A stretch of 64,000 bases of DNA. Source: Flavobacterium psychrophilum (GTDB taxonomy: Bacteria > Bacteroidota > Bacteroidia > Flavobacteriales > Flavobacteriaceae). The stretch is taken from the NCBI GenBank assembly GCA_945874225.1, contig CAMCFT010000006.1, forward strand, positions 68,442 through 132,441. The letters are read 5' to 3'. Shown here in pieces: positions 53,828-63,823 of the stretch (position 1 is the first letter of the stretch; each line of letters begins with the position of its first letter). Below the pieces are notes generated by a model. It saw only the letters and a list, made by a program, of their open reading frames with translations. It had not been told where the DNA came from and searched no databases. The position numbers were made by a program, and so were the translations under genes.

Positions 53828-55096
53828 TTATAAATTCAATTTTTTTAAACTAATTGTTTTATTGTTTACCAATGGAGAAGCCCAAAATCCAATTGATAAA
53901 ACAAATCCCATTGGAATCAACAGAAAAAACATTCCAGTTTTAAGGTTTGTTAATTCCCCTATCCAACCAATAATAAAGGGTATAATGGCAGCACCGGTAA
54001 TTCCTGTGCATAAAATTCCGGATAAGGAACCGTGGTGAGTACTTACAGAATTTAATGCCAAAGAAAAGATGATTGACCACATCACTGATATGAAAAAACC
54101 AACTAAAGGGAAACAAATCAGAGCAACTTCGGCACTTCCGTTTAATGCAAACAACAAAGAAGTAATAGCCGCTATTGTTGCCACAATTAAAATTTTCCGG
54201 CTATCCATTAATTTCAACAAAACCAAGCCCAATAGACAACCAACAGTAAGCATTGCCCAAAAATAGGCTACAGTATTTGCCCCAATAGTTTTTTCATCAA
54301 AGCCATGATATTGCTTTAAAAATTGCGAAATCCAATTCCCTATTCCTTGTTCAATACCCGTATAACAAAAAATGGAAATAAAGAAAAGAAACGTCCATTT
54401 GTTCTTTAAAAGATCCAGATAAGAACTAGAATCACCCGCTTTTTCATCATCATTTTTATTAAAATCAGGATACTTAGTTGATAGCACAACAAGAAATAAA
54501 GCAAAACAAATCACCAAAAAAACAACATACAAGGATGCCCAAGGCATATTGTTTGGAACTGAACTTCTCAATATATCAGTAAAAAAGTTTTCTTCAGAAT
54601 TTGTTATTACTATTTTTTGATACAAATAAGGGCTTGCAAAAGAAGCCAGACCGAATACTACTTGCGCCAATACGGAGTTAAATGCAAAATGCTCTTCGCC
54701 ACCTGCCACTCGAAGCATCGGATTGATAACCACTTGCAAAACAGCCATACAACAGCCCAAACAGAAAAGCGTCACACTAAAAACAACATAGCCCGGAAAA
54801 ATTACAAAACCTAATGAAGCAATCATCATTACCAAAAAAGAAACAGCCAATAATTTCTTGTCATTGTATCTTTCAGAGAGAAATCCAGCAGGAATTGACA
54901 TCACTCCATAAGCAATAAAAAAGGAGAAAGGCAACAAACCTGTTAGTGTTAAACTCAAGTCAAAACTTGTCTTTACATCAACAATTATAGAATTTAAAAT
55001 GTTGGTAATAAATGAAATCACAAAGAAAATTAACATTATCAAAGCGATAATTGTATAATAAATTTTAGGTTTAGAAATATCTTTTTTTATACTCAT
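53828..55096 (-). CDS. MFS sugar transporter, FucP/NagP-like (FHS family)
   Basis: A 422-residue protein with about twelve membrane helices. The opening IALIMLIFFVISFITNILNSIIVDVK, the AGFLSERYNDKK loop, FFISVMWSIIFSLALNSV and the length fit the fucose/glucose/galactose permease group, which includes NagP transporters of GlcNAc. It probably brings the monosaccharide made by GH20 and GH2 from the periplasm to the cytoplasm for the ROK kinase. It is downstream of GH20 on the same strand after a 150-base gap with a hairpin (55170-55211). Confidence 0.88.
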   Translation of the reverse strand: MSIKKDISKPKIYYTIIALIMLIFFVISFITNILNSIIVDVKTSFDLSLTLTGLLPFSFFIAYGVMSIPAGFLSERYNDKKLLAVSFLVMMIASLGFVIFPGYVVFSVTLFCLGCCMAVLQVVINPMLRVAGGEEHFAFNSVLAQVVFGLASFASPYLYQKIVITNSEENFFTDILRSSVPNNMPWASLYVVFLVICFALFLVVLSTKYPDFNKNDDEKAGDSSSYLDLLKNKWTFLFFISIFCYTGIEQGIGNWISQFLKQYHGFDEKTIGANTVAYFWAMLTVGCLLGLVLLKLMDSRKILIVATIAAITSLLFALNGSAEVALICFPLVGFFISVMWSIIFSLALNSVSTHHGSLSGILCTGITGAAIIPFIIGWIGELTNLKTGMFFLLIPMGFVLSIGFWASPLVNNKTISLKKLNL

Positions 55097-55169
55097 TTAT
55101 TATTATTTGTTGATTCAGTCATAAACGGTTTCTTTATACAATAGTACCATAACTTCTATAGTTTGAATG

Positions 55170-55211
55170 CTGATTCTGCGTATTTTTATATTCAAAAAAC
55201 GCAAGAATCAG
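55170..55211 (-). terminator. Imperfect hairpin between GH20 and the transporter
   Basis: CTGATTCTGCGT and ACGCAAGAATCAG form a stem with one bulge around a T/A-rich loop. It may attenuate read-through from GH20 to the transporter, but no clear T-tract follows on the minus strand. Confidence 0.4.
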
Positions 55212-55246
55212 TTAATATAAAACAAACAACCTTAGATGCAGTTTTA

Positions 55247-57796
55247 TCACTTTGCCTTGTTTTCAATGATAGTCAGCTTCCCTTTTCTTCCATTATTGGA
55301 AAATGCACAAAGCGTGATTTTGCCTTTTATAGCAATTGGAAATTTATAAATATCACTGTTAATTGTTGGCTCAGAACCGTCTGTCGTATAGCGAATCGTG
55401 AATCCAGGTTGTTGAATATTAGCATTCACTTTCCCGTCTTCGACAATTGCTCCAACTGGAGGAATGCGATAAACATAACCTCCTGAATAGGAATCCAAAC
55501 GTGGAAGTTCCTTTTTGCCGAGGACATTTACAAACACTGACCAATCTTTGTTATACAATATTTCGCTTTTACTTTTATCCAATTCAGTTGCCCAAGATGG
55601 ATTTTGTGCCCAAGCACGTTCAGCCAATGCCAATAGTTTTGGATATAATAAGTATTCCAATATTCCTGTATTTCGAACATTTTCGCTAAAAAGCTGCGCT
55701 TGAATTCCAAGAATATTCGATTTTCCGTAATCGGTCAACCGCTCTTTTCCATTAAACAAACTAGAATCGATTGGGTTTCCATCTGTGTCTTCCTTGGTGT
55801 TTTTGTAATAATCGAAAGGGATAAAATAGAATGGTTTGTCGATATTGTTATATCCAGCCCAAGAATATCCAGGCTCATCGGCGGCTTTTTCGTAAGCCAA
55901 ATCAAAGTACAAATTACTCACGCAGGAAAGCACAACTTTATACCCTGCATTGGCTAATTTATAGGGCAAATCTTCCGAACCCCAACCAATTCCATTATTC
56001 CAAACATAAGCTCGAAATCCTTTATTGGCAAAATCGGGATTGGGAACATAAATTTTTTGACCGTCAAAAACTGTTTTTCGCATCGCAATTTCTTCCCAAC
56101 CTGAAACTGCAAGATTCCGTTTTGAAGTTATTGTTTCTAACTTGTCATAATAGTAGTACCAAAGATCATCCGTAGAATTAACTTTTTCATCTTCGGCAAT
56201 TAGTTTGTTGCACAAAGGCGAAAGTTCCCAAGTTCCTGAAGGCACTTCGTCACCGCCAAGATGGATTGTTGAAATGGGCGCATTGGAATCTTTATACATT
56301 GACAAAATTTCGTCAATTACTTTTTCCATAAAAGTATAGGTCGAAGGCAAAGCCACACACATCACGTTATCTTTCCACAATTGTGCCGAAGTATGAACAG
56401 ATTTGTCATTTAAATCTCGAAGCAAATAACGATTGGCTTCCTCTTGATTACCGAGTTTCATAAATTTATTATACCTGGAATCCATCGCTTTAATTGCAGC
56501 CCGACTGTGTCCCGGCGATTCAATTTCTGGGATTACCTGAATGTGCCTTTCGGTAGCATATTTTAATATTTCGATAAAATCCTGCCTCGAATAATAACCA
56601 CTTCCAGGATAAACTCCCGTATCTGGACCGCCTCCGTAAGATGACGACAAAAAGTTTTTGCTATCCAATGTAAATCCTCGCTTTCCGCCAATATCAGTCA
56701 GTTCTGGCAAAGACGGGATTTCAATTCGCCAGCCTTCGTCGTCACTAAAATGAAAATGAAAACGGTTCATTTTATACAAAGACATTGCGTCGAGCATTTT
56801 GAAAATAGTTTCTTTAGTCTGGAAATTTCGAGCCACATCAAACATAAAACCTCTGTATTCAAAGCGTGGTTCGTCTTTTACATAACAATTGGAAACCAGA
56901 ATTGAAGTTGATTTTTTCTTCCAAGATTCTGCAGGCAATAGCGATTTCAATGATTGGATTCCATAGAAAATTCCACTGCCTGATGAAGCCGAAATTTCAA
57001 TTTTATCCGCTTGAATATCAAGAATATATTCTTCGTTTTTTAAATCTGCTTTCTTTAGGATGATTTGTTTTCCACTATTTATGTTTGAATTAACTGCAAT
57101 ATTCCTTTCGAGAACTTTATCCAATTCATTCGAAAGATATTTGGCTTCACCTGAAAATTCTGAATCTGATTGAATGTTGACGTTTTCATCCAAAACAAAA
57201 TTTCCATCAATGGCCTTAAAATATTTTGGAGAAGGAAAGATTTTTGGCAAACTTTCAACTGGAATGTCTTCTATAATTTTATTATTATTGTAAGTAGTTT
57301 CTGCAGTGACAAAATTGACAGAAGAATCTGAAATTGGTTTTAAAATATAATTTTTTATGGAATATCCTTTTTCGGGATTTGTGTCCCAAACAATATATAA
57401 TCCTGCGGGAGCATAGGTAAGATTCAGAATCCTTCCGTTGGAAAGAAAAGAAAAATCGACACTCTGATTCGACTTTAATCCTTTGAAGTTTTTGGTTGGT
57501 TTTATTTGGCTAATGTCACCATTTATGTGTGTAATAATAAAATCTGGCGAACTTGAAATCGGAGAAACTTCACGACTGTAGCTGATATATATTGTCCATC
57601 CCGAGGCTGGAAAAAAGGTTTTGCCAGTATTTGTAAATTTCAAAGATGTCAGTACTTTTTCTTCTTTATTATAATTATTAGCGATTAATTCCCAATTGAC
57701 TTGCAATTTATTTTCGTCGAATAATGGTTTGCTCTGCGAATAGACTGAAATTGTATAGACAAAAAGTGTTACTGAAATAATTAGGAAACGTTTCAT
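55247..57796 (-). CDS. GH20 beta-N-acetylhexosaminidase
   Basis: An 849-residue exported enzyme: signal peptide (about 1-20), CHB_HEX-type N-terminal domain (about 28-165), GH20b (about 180-310), the catalytic barrel (about 312-730) with the Asp-Glu pair in IHLGGDEVPSGTWE (about 515) and FRGFMFDVARNF-like entry (EYRGFMFDVARNF), and a CHB_HEX_C domain (about 780-845, RYTTDGSEPTINSDIY). It releases GlcNAc from the non-reducing end of chitooligosaccharides or N-glycans by substrate-assisted catalysis. It lies 18 bases after the PD40 lipoprotein and is the enzyme of the SusCD2 operon. Confidence 0.94.
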   Translation of the reverse strand: MKRFLIISVTLFVYTISVYSQSKPLFDENKLQVNWELIANNYNKEEKVLTSLKFTNTGKTFFPASGWTIYISYSREVSPISSSPDFIITHINGDISQIKPTKNFKGLKSNQSVDFSFLSNGRILNLTYAPAGLYIVWDTNPEKGYSIKNYILKPISDSSVNFVTAETTYNNNKIIEDIPVESLPKIFPSPKYFKAIDGNFVLDENVNIQSDSEFSGEAKYLSNELDKVLERNIAVNSNINSGKQIILKKADLKNEEYILDIQADKIEISASSGSGIFYGIQSLKSLLPAESWKKKSTSILVSNCYVKDEPRFEYRGFMFDVARNFQTKETIFKMLDAMSLYKMNRFHFHFSDDEGWRIEIPSLPELTDIGGKRGFTLDSKNFLSSSYGGGPDTGVYPGSGYYSRQDFIEILKYATERHIQVIPEIESPGHSRAAIKAMDSRYNKFMKLGNQEEANRYLLRDLNDKSVHTSAQLWKDNVMCVALPSTYTFMEKVIDEILSMYKDSNAPISTIHLGGDEVPSGTWELSPLCNKLIAEDEKVNSTDDLWYYYYDKLETITSKRNLAVSGWEEIAMRKTVFDGQKIYVPNPDFANKGFRAYVWNNGIGWGSEDLPYKLANAGYKVVLSCVSNLYFDLAYEKAADEPGYSWAGYNNIDKPFYFIPFDYYKNTKEDTDGNPIDSSLFNGKERLTDYGKSNILGIQAQLFSENVRNTGILEYLLYPKLLALAERAWAQNPSWATELDKSKSEILYNKDWSVFVNVLGKKELPRLDSYSGGYVYRIPPVGAIVEDGKVNANIQQPGFTIRYTTDGSEPTINSDIYKFPIAIKGKITLCAFSNNGRKGKLTIIENKAK

Positions 57797-57814
57797 AAAG
57801 TTGATTTTTAATAT

Positions 57815-58783
57815 TTACAAAGGCGAATAGCACCCTCCCAATTCGTTATTGGCGCTGTTAATATAGGGATTGTAAAGGTTTAACGACCATTTTTTGCCCG
57901 TGATTTCATCCGCTAAATACAAATCATACTCTCCTCGTCCACCCTTTTTGGTGCTAGAAAGTAACACAGTGTGGTTGTTAACTGGATAGGCATCCGAAAA
58001 ATCGGAGTCTGATTCGTTGAAAGGTAATTTTATTGCTGTTGTCCCATTAAAATAACCCAAATAAACTTGGTCACTAGTGGTGGAACGGGTAAATAAAAAG
58101 GTATTGGCATCAATAACTATTGGGTAATATTCATTAATATTTACCATTTTGGCTAATGACTGGGTTGTACCCTCTAAAATATTATATTTTAGAATATCCG
58201 CAGTTGAATTATTGGATTCATTTCCTGAATACAAAATACTTTTCCCATCAGTGGTGTAATAGGGCATCGAAGCTTCGGAGTTGGGCACTGTGAACGTTTT
58301 TATAATAGTTCCGTAAGTGTCCATTTCTTTTAAAACTCCGTTTGTCTTGTAAATAATTTTTGTGCCATCAAATGAAAATTTTGGATCTTCATCTCTTCCT
58401 AATGAATTTTGGGTAAGGTTCGTTGGTTGAATATTCGTCCCCAAAGTATAAATAAAAATATCCCAGCTATTATTGGTTTGAGAAATTCCCATAAATACAA
58501 TTTTAGTTCCATCAGGCGAAAAATGAGCGTTCATTGAATTTGTAATAGTCCAATTTTGACTCAAAACCGTTCTTTCACTAGTACTGAAATTATAAAGATA
58601 GATTTTAGAATCATTACAATTATAACAGGAATAACTATGATAAACCATCTTTCCGGTTAGCACAGGTTGAGGCGTATTGTCAACAGGGATTTCAGGAATA
58701 GGATTATTTTGACTGGAACTAGAACAAGAGAACAGAAGTGCCAGAATAAAAAAATGCAAAAAATAAGCAAGCTTATGGTTCAT
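57815..58783 (-). CDS. PD40/TolB-like beta-propeller lipoprotein
   Basis: About 322 residues with a lipobox (FILALLFSCSSSS) and WD40-like PD40 repeats: AHFSPDGTKIVFMGISQ, PKFSFDGTKIIYKTNG, PYYTTDGKSILYSGN. This gives a six-bladed propeller. It may bind glycan or stabilise the SusCD complex at the outer membrane; no catalytic residues are seen. A frame from TTG at 58846 would run through the hairpin at 58814-58844 and has no signal; the ATG at 58781-58783 precedes the signal and is preferred. It lies between SusD2 and GH20. Confidence 0.75.
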   Translation of the reverse strand: MNHKLAYFLHFFILALLFSCSSSSQNNPIPEIPVDNTPQPVLTGKMVYHSYSCYNCNDSKIYLYNFSTSERTVLSQNWTITNSMNAHFSPDGTKIVFMGISQTNNSWDIFIYTLGTNIQPTNLTQNSLGRDEDPKFSFDGTKIIYKTNGVLKEMDTYGTIIKTFTVPNSEASMPYYTTDGKSILYSGNESNNSTADILKYNILEGTTQSLAKMVNINEYYPIVIDANTFLFTRSTTSDQVYLGYFNGTTAIKLPFNESDSDFSDAYPVNNHTVLLSSTKKGGRGEYDLYLADEITGKKWSLNLYNPYINSANNELGGCYSPL

Positions 58784-58813
58784 AATTACAATTTTAATGT
58801 TGTGAAAAATAAA

Positions 58814-58844
58814 GAATACTTCGAAGAAAATCTCCGAAGTATTC
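58814..58844 (-). terminator. Hairpin after the second susD
   Basis: GAATACTTCG (58814-58823) and CGAAGTATTC (58835-58844) form a perfect 10-base stem followed on the minus strand by TTTATTTTT. It separates susCD from the PD40-GH20 pair and may set their relative expression. Confidence 0.75.
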
Positions 58845-58883
58845 AAAATTTAAAAAAAACTAATCAAACATTATTACTAATTA

Positions 58884-60398
58884 CTAATATCCAGGATTTT
58901 GGGTTAAATTAGGATTTGTATCTCTTTCTAATTGAGGAATAGGACACAACCATTTTTCATTGGTACAATTATAGCTAATACTAATTGCAGTACTTTGAGT
59001 TCCTCCTCCGCAAGTGTATTTAACTTCGTTCAAAGAATTCATTACAGTTGTACAAACACCTGCACGAACTAAATCATACCAACGTTCGCCTTCAAAAGCC
59101 AACTCTAATCTTCTTTCGTTCAAGATTTTTGTTTTCATATCCGCTTTAGAAGTAGCAGTAAGAACAGGCAAACCAACTCTGTCACGAATTAGTTTTATTG
59201 TTACTAATGATCCCGCTAAATCTCCCAATTCGTTTTGCGCTTCAGCCTTCATTAAAATGATGTCATCCAGACGCAATAAATAAGGGTGATCTCCACTATT
59301 CCATCCATCGGCGTGTTTTTCTTTGTACGGAAAAGGGACAGCTATCGTTTTGTCTCCGCAAGGATTCCAATTTTCGTCAGCCCAGTCCAGATTATCCCAA
59401 AAAACAACACTGGCATTTTTTCGAACTACGTCACTTTCTGCATCGTAAGCAGCAATTAAATTTTTAGTAGGCGTGGCGTATTTTTGCCATCCATCTTCTG
59501 GCCCTAAAAACAATTGAACACCCCAGTTAGAAACATCCCAGTTACCACCCAAGAAAGAGATTTCTAGGATAGACTCTTTATTAAAATAATGATCTCCATC
59601 AAAAAGGTCTGCATAATTTGCAACCAAGCCATAACCAGCTGGGCTAGAAATTACAGCATTAGCATATTGTAAAACTTTGGTATAATCTCTGTCGCTTCGT
59701 TGTGCCCAGATTTTTGCCATTAAAGCATTGGCAGCTCCTTTTGTAGCTCTAACTTTGTTTTCGCTTGCAACATCACTAGAATAAAAATCTGGTAAACTTG
59801 CAATAGCTATTAATAAATCAGCATTAATTTGTTCATAAACTTCAATTTCAGTTGAGCGAGGTAAATTAATTGTACCTGGATCTGTGGAATTAGAATTAAG
59901 TTCAATAGGCACGCCACCATAATTTTTAACCAATTGAAAATAGTGAAATGCACGTAAAAATCTGGCTTGTCCTATGATATATGGTCTTAAATTATCTTTA
60001 TCCAAAGCGGGATCATTAACGCTTTTTATTTTTTCCAAAATAATGTTGGCACGAGCAATTCCTCTATATAACTGTGTCCAGTTAGCCATCATCCTATTGT
60101 TGCTTGTTGTGATATTTAATTCGTCATAAGCTACAATTGGAGCATCTCCATTCTCATTATAAGAATTATCGGAACGAACATCTCCTAAAAGAACATTGTC
60201 CCATTGATAAAATTCATCATAAAAAGTTCTGTAAGCACCATTTAGCGCATTGTTAAGATCTTTGGCAGAGTTATACGCATTTCCTGTTGTAAGTTCAGAT
60301 GTAGGTGCTACATCCAAGAAGTCTGAACTGCACGAAGAAAGCGCAACAACTATCAAAGAACAACCTACTAACCTTAATTTATTATATATATTTTTCAT
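58884..60398 (-). CDS. SusD/RagB-family outer membrane glycan-binding lipoprotein
   Basis: A 504-residue lipoprotein (lipobox VVALSSCSSDF) with the SusD fold: DNVLLGDVRSDNSY, ARFLRAFHYFQLVKNYGGVPI, YLLRLDDIILMKAEAQNELGD, ERRLELAFEGERWYDLVRAG and the end NPNLTQNPGY. It binds the substrate at the cell surface and caps SusC, whose gene ends 19 bases upstream. With GH20 in the same unit, chitin-type oligosaccharides or GlcNAc-rich glycans are the likely ligand. Confidence 0.95.
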   Translation of the reverse strand: MKNIYNKLRLVGCSLIVVALSSCSSDFLDVAPTSELTTGNAYNSAKDLNNALNGAYRTFYDEFYQWDNVLLGDVRSDNSYNENGDAPIVAYDELNITTSNNRMMANWTQLYRGIARANIILEKIKSVNDPALDKDNLRPYIIGQARFLRAFHYFQLVKNYGGVPIELNSNSTDPGTINLPRSTEIEVYEQINADLLIAIASLPDFYSSDVASENKVRATKGAANALMAKIWAQRSDRDYTKVLQYANAVISSPAGYGLVANYADLFDGDHYFNKESILEISFLGGNWDVSNWGVQLFLGPEDGWQKYATPTKNLIAAYDAESDVVRKNASVVFWDNLDWADENWNPCGDKTIAVPFPYKEKHADGWNSGDHPYLLRLDDIILMKAEAQNELGDLAGSLVTIKLIRDRVGLPVLTATSKADMKTKILNERRLELAFEGERWYDLVRAGVCTTVMNSLNEVKYTCGGGTQSTAISISYNCTNEKWLCPIPQLERDTNPNLTQNPGY

Positions 60399-60417
60399 AC
60401 TGTTTTATTTTATGTGA

Positions 60418-63357
60418 TTAAAAAGAAAGGTTTAAACCAAAAATAATATCTCTAGTTTGTGGATAGGTTCCGTAATCTATACCAGGCGCAATGTTTTTTA
60501 AAGAGTCGTCACCGCTTCTCCCATAAACACTAACTTCTGGATCTAATCCTGAATAATTTGTCCAAGTAATTAGATTTTCGGCAGTTAAATAGAACCGAAC
60601 TTTGCTCATACTTAGTTTACTCACAATAGCATCAGGAAGTGTATAGCCTAAAGTTAATGATTTTAATCTAACATAAGAACCATCTTCAACATATCTTGAA
60701 GATACTTTAACATTTTGTTCTCCTGCAAAATCTGCTCTTGGCATATCAGTGATTTGACCTGGCGTAGTCCAACGATCTAATACCGTGGTCAATTGATTCT
60801 GTGCGTTATACATTCCTTCTGTTTCAATACGGCTGGCGTTAAAAATATCATTTCCTTGAACACCTTGGAAGAAAATATTAAATGACCAGTTTTTATATTT
60901 AAAATCGTTAGCCAATCCCCAAGAAAATTCAGGGTTTGCATCACCAATTATCGTTTTGTCGCCGTCACTTAAATCTCCGCTAGCGTCTAAATCTTTATAT
61001 TGAATAAATCCTGTTGCTGGATCAACTCCTTCAGAAATATAACCATAAAAAGTCCCCAAGGGTTGTCCTTCTTGTGCAATGGCAACTAATCCTCTACCGT
61101 CGTTATTAAGCTGGCCTAATTGTATACTTCCTCCAGGAAGACTTGTAATTTTGCTTTTATTAAATGAAATATTAAAATCAGAATTCCATTTTAAATCGTC
61201 AACCATATTTTTTGAACTTACTGTAAATTCAAAACCACTATTTTCCATTGCTCCAACATTTAATAATGCCTCGGTAAAACCTGTACTGGCAGGAATTATT
61301 TTATTAAGCAACATTTCATCCGTTTTCTTGATGTAATAATCACTTATGATGGTTAAACGATTATTTAATAGTGAAACATCAATACCAATATTAGTTTGTT
61401 GAGTAGTTTCCCATTTAAGATTAGTACTTTCAAGTGTTGTAGGATTTGAACCTGGCACAACCGAACCCCCTACTACATAAGGAGCTCCCGGACTTACTAA
61501 ACCATAATGTGAATAAGGCCCAACTTGACCATTTCCTACCTCGCCCCAACCTGCTCTAATTTTCAAATCATTTACCACATCTACACCGCTAAAAAAGTCT
61601 TCTTTTGAAATTCTCCAACCTCCAGAAAATGATGGGAAATAACCCCATCTGTTTTCTACACCAAAACCTGAATAAGCATCGGCACGGAAATTAGCAGTTA
61701 ACAAATATTTGTCTTCATAGTTGTAATTTACTCTTCCGATTACGGCTTCATTTCTTCCTTTAGATTCACTATAACCCGCTGTTCTTTCTGCTCCTGCGTT
61801 TACAGTTTGTACTGCTGCTGAACCAAAATTTTGAGCACTAATAGAAGCCGAAGAACTTTCAGCTTCTGAAGCTATAAAACCAACCAAAGCATTGAAATTG
61901 TGCTTGTCGAATGATTTTGCAAAAGAAAGGGTGTTTTCAAAATTCCACAAAGTATTTTGATCGTTGCTCAAAGATGCCATACCACCAAATCCTCTACCTT
62001 CTCTACTTCTGTATGGATCAACCCAAGAGTTATAGGTGCTGTTCAATTGTTCAAATCCAAACATTGATTTGAATTTTAGGTATTTCAAAAAGGAGATTTC
62101 TCCATAAACATTACCATTAAATTTATAATTTTCGTAAGAGTGCTCATTTTTTAAAAGCAAGGCAACCGGATTTTCAAGATCTGAAATAAATGGATTTATC
62201 GAAAAAGTTCCATCAGCTTCGTAAACATCAGTCACTGGCGCACCTGTAATCGACGATAAAATAGCTCCATATTTCCAAGATTCATTAACATCAACATCTT
62301 TCCATTTGCTGTACCCAATACTGGAACCCACTTTTATGGATTTACTTACTTTATGATCAAGATTCAACTTAAAGGTATATCTTTCTACTTTATTCGTCAT
62401 CACAACACCTTCTTGATTAAGATACGTTCCTGAAAGATAATAATTCGTTTTTTCGTCGCCACCAGATACTCCCAGAGCATAATTTGTAGACACAGCCGTT
62501 CTTAACACTCTGTCTTGCCAGTTGTTGTTATAAGGATATTTGCTCCAGTCTGTAGTCTGACCCATATCCGTCATTAAGGCTTTATATTGAGTTGCATCCA
62601 GAACATCTAATTTTTTAGACACTGTCGAAGATGAAGTGTAAGCATCTAATGTTACTTTTGTTTTTTGGTTTCCACCTCTTTTTGTAGTAATAAGGATTAC
62701 TCCATTAGACCCATTAGCACCATATATAGCTGCCGAAGAAGCATCTTTAAGTACGGTCATTGTTTCAATATCCGATGGACTGATTTCGTTTATTGAACTA
62801 GTAGGAATACCATCAAGAATGTACAAAGGTTCTGCACCGGCCGTGATTGTTGATGTTCCCCTTACTCTAATCGTATAACCCGCTTGTGGCTGACCTGAAG
62901 GTTTCGTGATTTGAACTCCGGCAACTTTTCCTTCAAGCGCATTTCCTATTCCGGTATTCGCTCTTCCTTCAAATTCTTTTGAACCTATAACTGCAATCGC
63001 ACCAGTTATATCCTTTTTTTTGGAAGATCCAAAACCCACGACAACAACTTCTTTCAAATCAACATTGTCAGCAACGAGAGATACATTGATTGACGTTTGA
63101 CCGTTTACTGTTACTTTTTGAGTGGTGTACCCAAGATAACTAATAGTTAAAACAGCATCTTTTGGCAAATTGTTCAAAGTGAACTTACCATCTAAATCAG
63201 TAGTTGTGCCAATTTTTGAATTTTGTACAGCTACATTAACGCCTGGTAAAGGCCCTGCAGAATCAGATACCTTTCCGGTAACTGATTGCGCTTGCATTAT
63301 TCCGCACATTAACAGAAATGCAGAAATGAACAAGGTTTTTTTGAAAAATTTCTTCAT
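60418..63357 (-). CDS. SusC/RagA-family TonB-linked outer membrane transporter
   Basis: A 979-residue receptor: signal peptide (ending CGIMQAQ), carboxypeptidase-D-like domain (about 24-100, GPLPGVNVAVQNSKIGTTTDLDGKFTL), TonB-box-like DLKEVVVVGFG, plug (about 112-225; GNALEGKVAGVQI, RVRGTSTI) and barrel to the terminal Phe (RDIIFGLNLSF). It imports oligosaccharides with the SusD 19 bases downstream. It is first in the operon, about 370 bases from a transposase remnant. Confidence 0.95.
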   Translation of the reverse strand: MKKFFKKTLFISAFLLMCGIMQAQSVTGKVSDSAGPLPGVNVAVQNSKIGTTTDLDGKFTLNNLPKDAVLTISYLGYTTQKVTVNGQTSINVSLVADNVDLKEVVVVGFGSSKKKDITGAIAVIGSKEFEGRANTGIGNALEGKVAGVQITKPSGQPQAGYTIRVRGTSTITAGAEPLYILDGIPTSSINEISPSDIETMTVLKDASSAAIYGANGSNGVILITTKRGGNQKTKVTLDAYTSSSTVSKKLDVLDATQYKALMTDMGQTTDWSKYPYNNNWQDRVLRTAVSTNYALGVSGGDEKTNYYLSGTYLNQEGVVMTNKVERYTFKLNLDHKVSKSIKVGSSIGYSKWKDVDVNESWKYGAILSSITGAPVTDVYEADGTFSINPFISDLENPVALLLKNEHSYENYKFNGNVYGEISFLKYLKFKSMFGFEQLNSTYNSWVDPYRSREGRGFGGMASLSNDQNTLWNFENTLSFAKSFDKHNFNALVGFIASEAESSSASISAQNFGSAAVQTVNAGAERTAGYSESKGRNEAVIGRVNYNYEDKYLLTANFRADAYSGFGVENRWGYFPSFSGGWRISKEDFFSGVDVVNDLKIRAGWGEVGNGQVGPYSHYGLVSPGAPYVVGGSVVPGSNPTTLESTNLKWETTQQTNIGIDVSLLNNRLTIISDYYIKKTDEMLLNKIIPASTGFTEALLNVGAMENSGFEFTVSSKNMVDDLKWNSDFNISFNKSKITSLPGGSIQLGQLNNDGRGLVAIAQEGQPLGTFYGYISEGVDPATGFIQYKDLDASGDLSDGDKTIIGDANPEFSWGLANDFKYKNWSFNIFFQGVQGNDIFNASRIETEGMYNAQNQLTTVLDRWTTPGQITDMPRADFAGEQNVKVSSRYVEDGSYVRLKSLTLGYTLPDAIVSKLSMSKVRFYLTAENLITWTNYSGLDPEVSVYGRSGDDSLKNIAPGIDYGTYPQTRDIIFGLNLSF

Positions 63358-63728
63358 AATTAATTTTGTTTAATAAAAATTTTTTGAGGTTTTGGTAGTT
63401 TAATAATATCATTTTTTATTTTGAATATAAATATTCATTTCAAAACTAACTAATAGATGTTTTATAAAAATAGATATTTACGTATTATAATCCTCATTTT
63501 GCGTAAATAGCAAAACCTAAATGAAATTATAATCCAAAAAAAGGAGAAATAAAACAGAATAATTTTTTAAAACAGCTGCCCAGATAATAAACCATTATCA
63601 AACTGTGTCAAGAAAATATGAGGTTAAATGATTAATTCAAAAAAAGTTTGAAAATAAAAAAGACAAATTAATCCCTTTTTAGGCTAACTAACATTTTCCT
63701 TTTTAGGCTAACAAATATTTATGACTAA
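63358..63728. promoter_or_regulatory. Leader region of the second susCD operon
   Basis: A non-coding, very AT-rich stretch. On the minus strand TAGTTTTG (63441-63448) matches the TAnnTTTG -7 element about 84 bases before the SusC ATG, without a clear -33. Two exact copies of CCTTTTTAGGCTAAC (63674-63688 and 63698-63712) lie 24 bases apart near the transposase remnant. Nothing else is recognised. Confidence 0.4.
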
Positions 63729-63815
63729 TTAAACTATTTTGATAACAGAAGCACAAATGCATCAGAATCATTTAATGCCAAAATAAAAGCTTTTAGATCT
63801 CAATTAAGAGGGGTC
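63729..63815 (+). pseudogene. Remnant of a transposase C-terminus (ISL3/ISAon1-like)
   Basis: The frame reads LNYFDNRSTNASESFNAKIK and then AFRSQLRGVR, which matches the conserved C-terminal region of the ISL3-type transposases common in Bacteroidota (recalled family pattern). It is preceded by a stop and its frame closes at 63854-63856 within unrelated sequence. Only about 29 codons remain. Confidence 0.6.
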
Positions 63816-63823
63816 AGAATTTC

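Noticed and set aside
58784..58846. TTG-started extension of the PD40 lipoprotein
   Set aside because: It runs through a perfect hairpin and places the lipobox too far from the N-terminus.
63674..63712. CRISPR-like repeat
   Set aside because: Only two copies of a 15-base word with a 9-base gap; no array, no cas genes.
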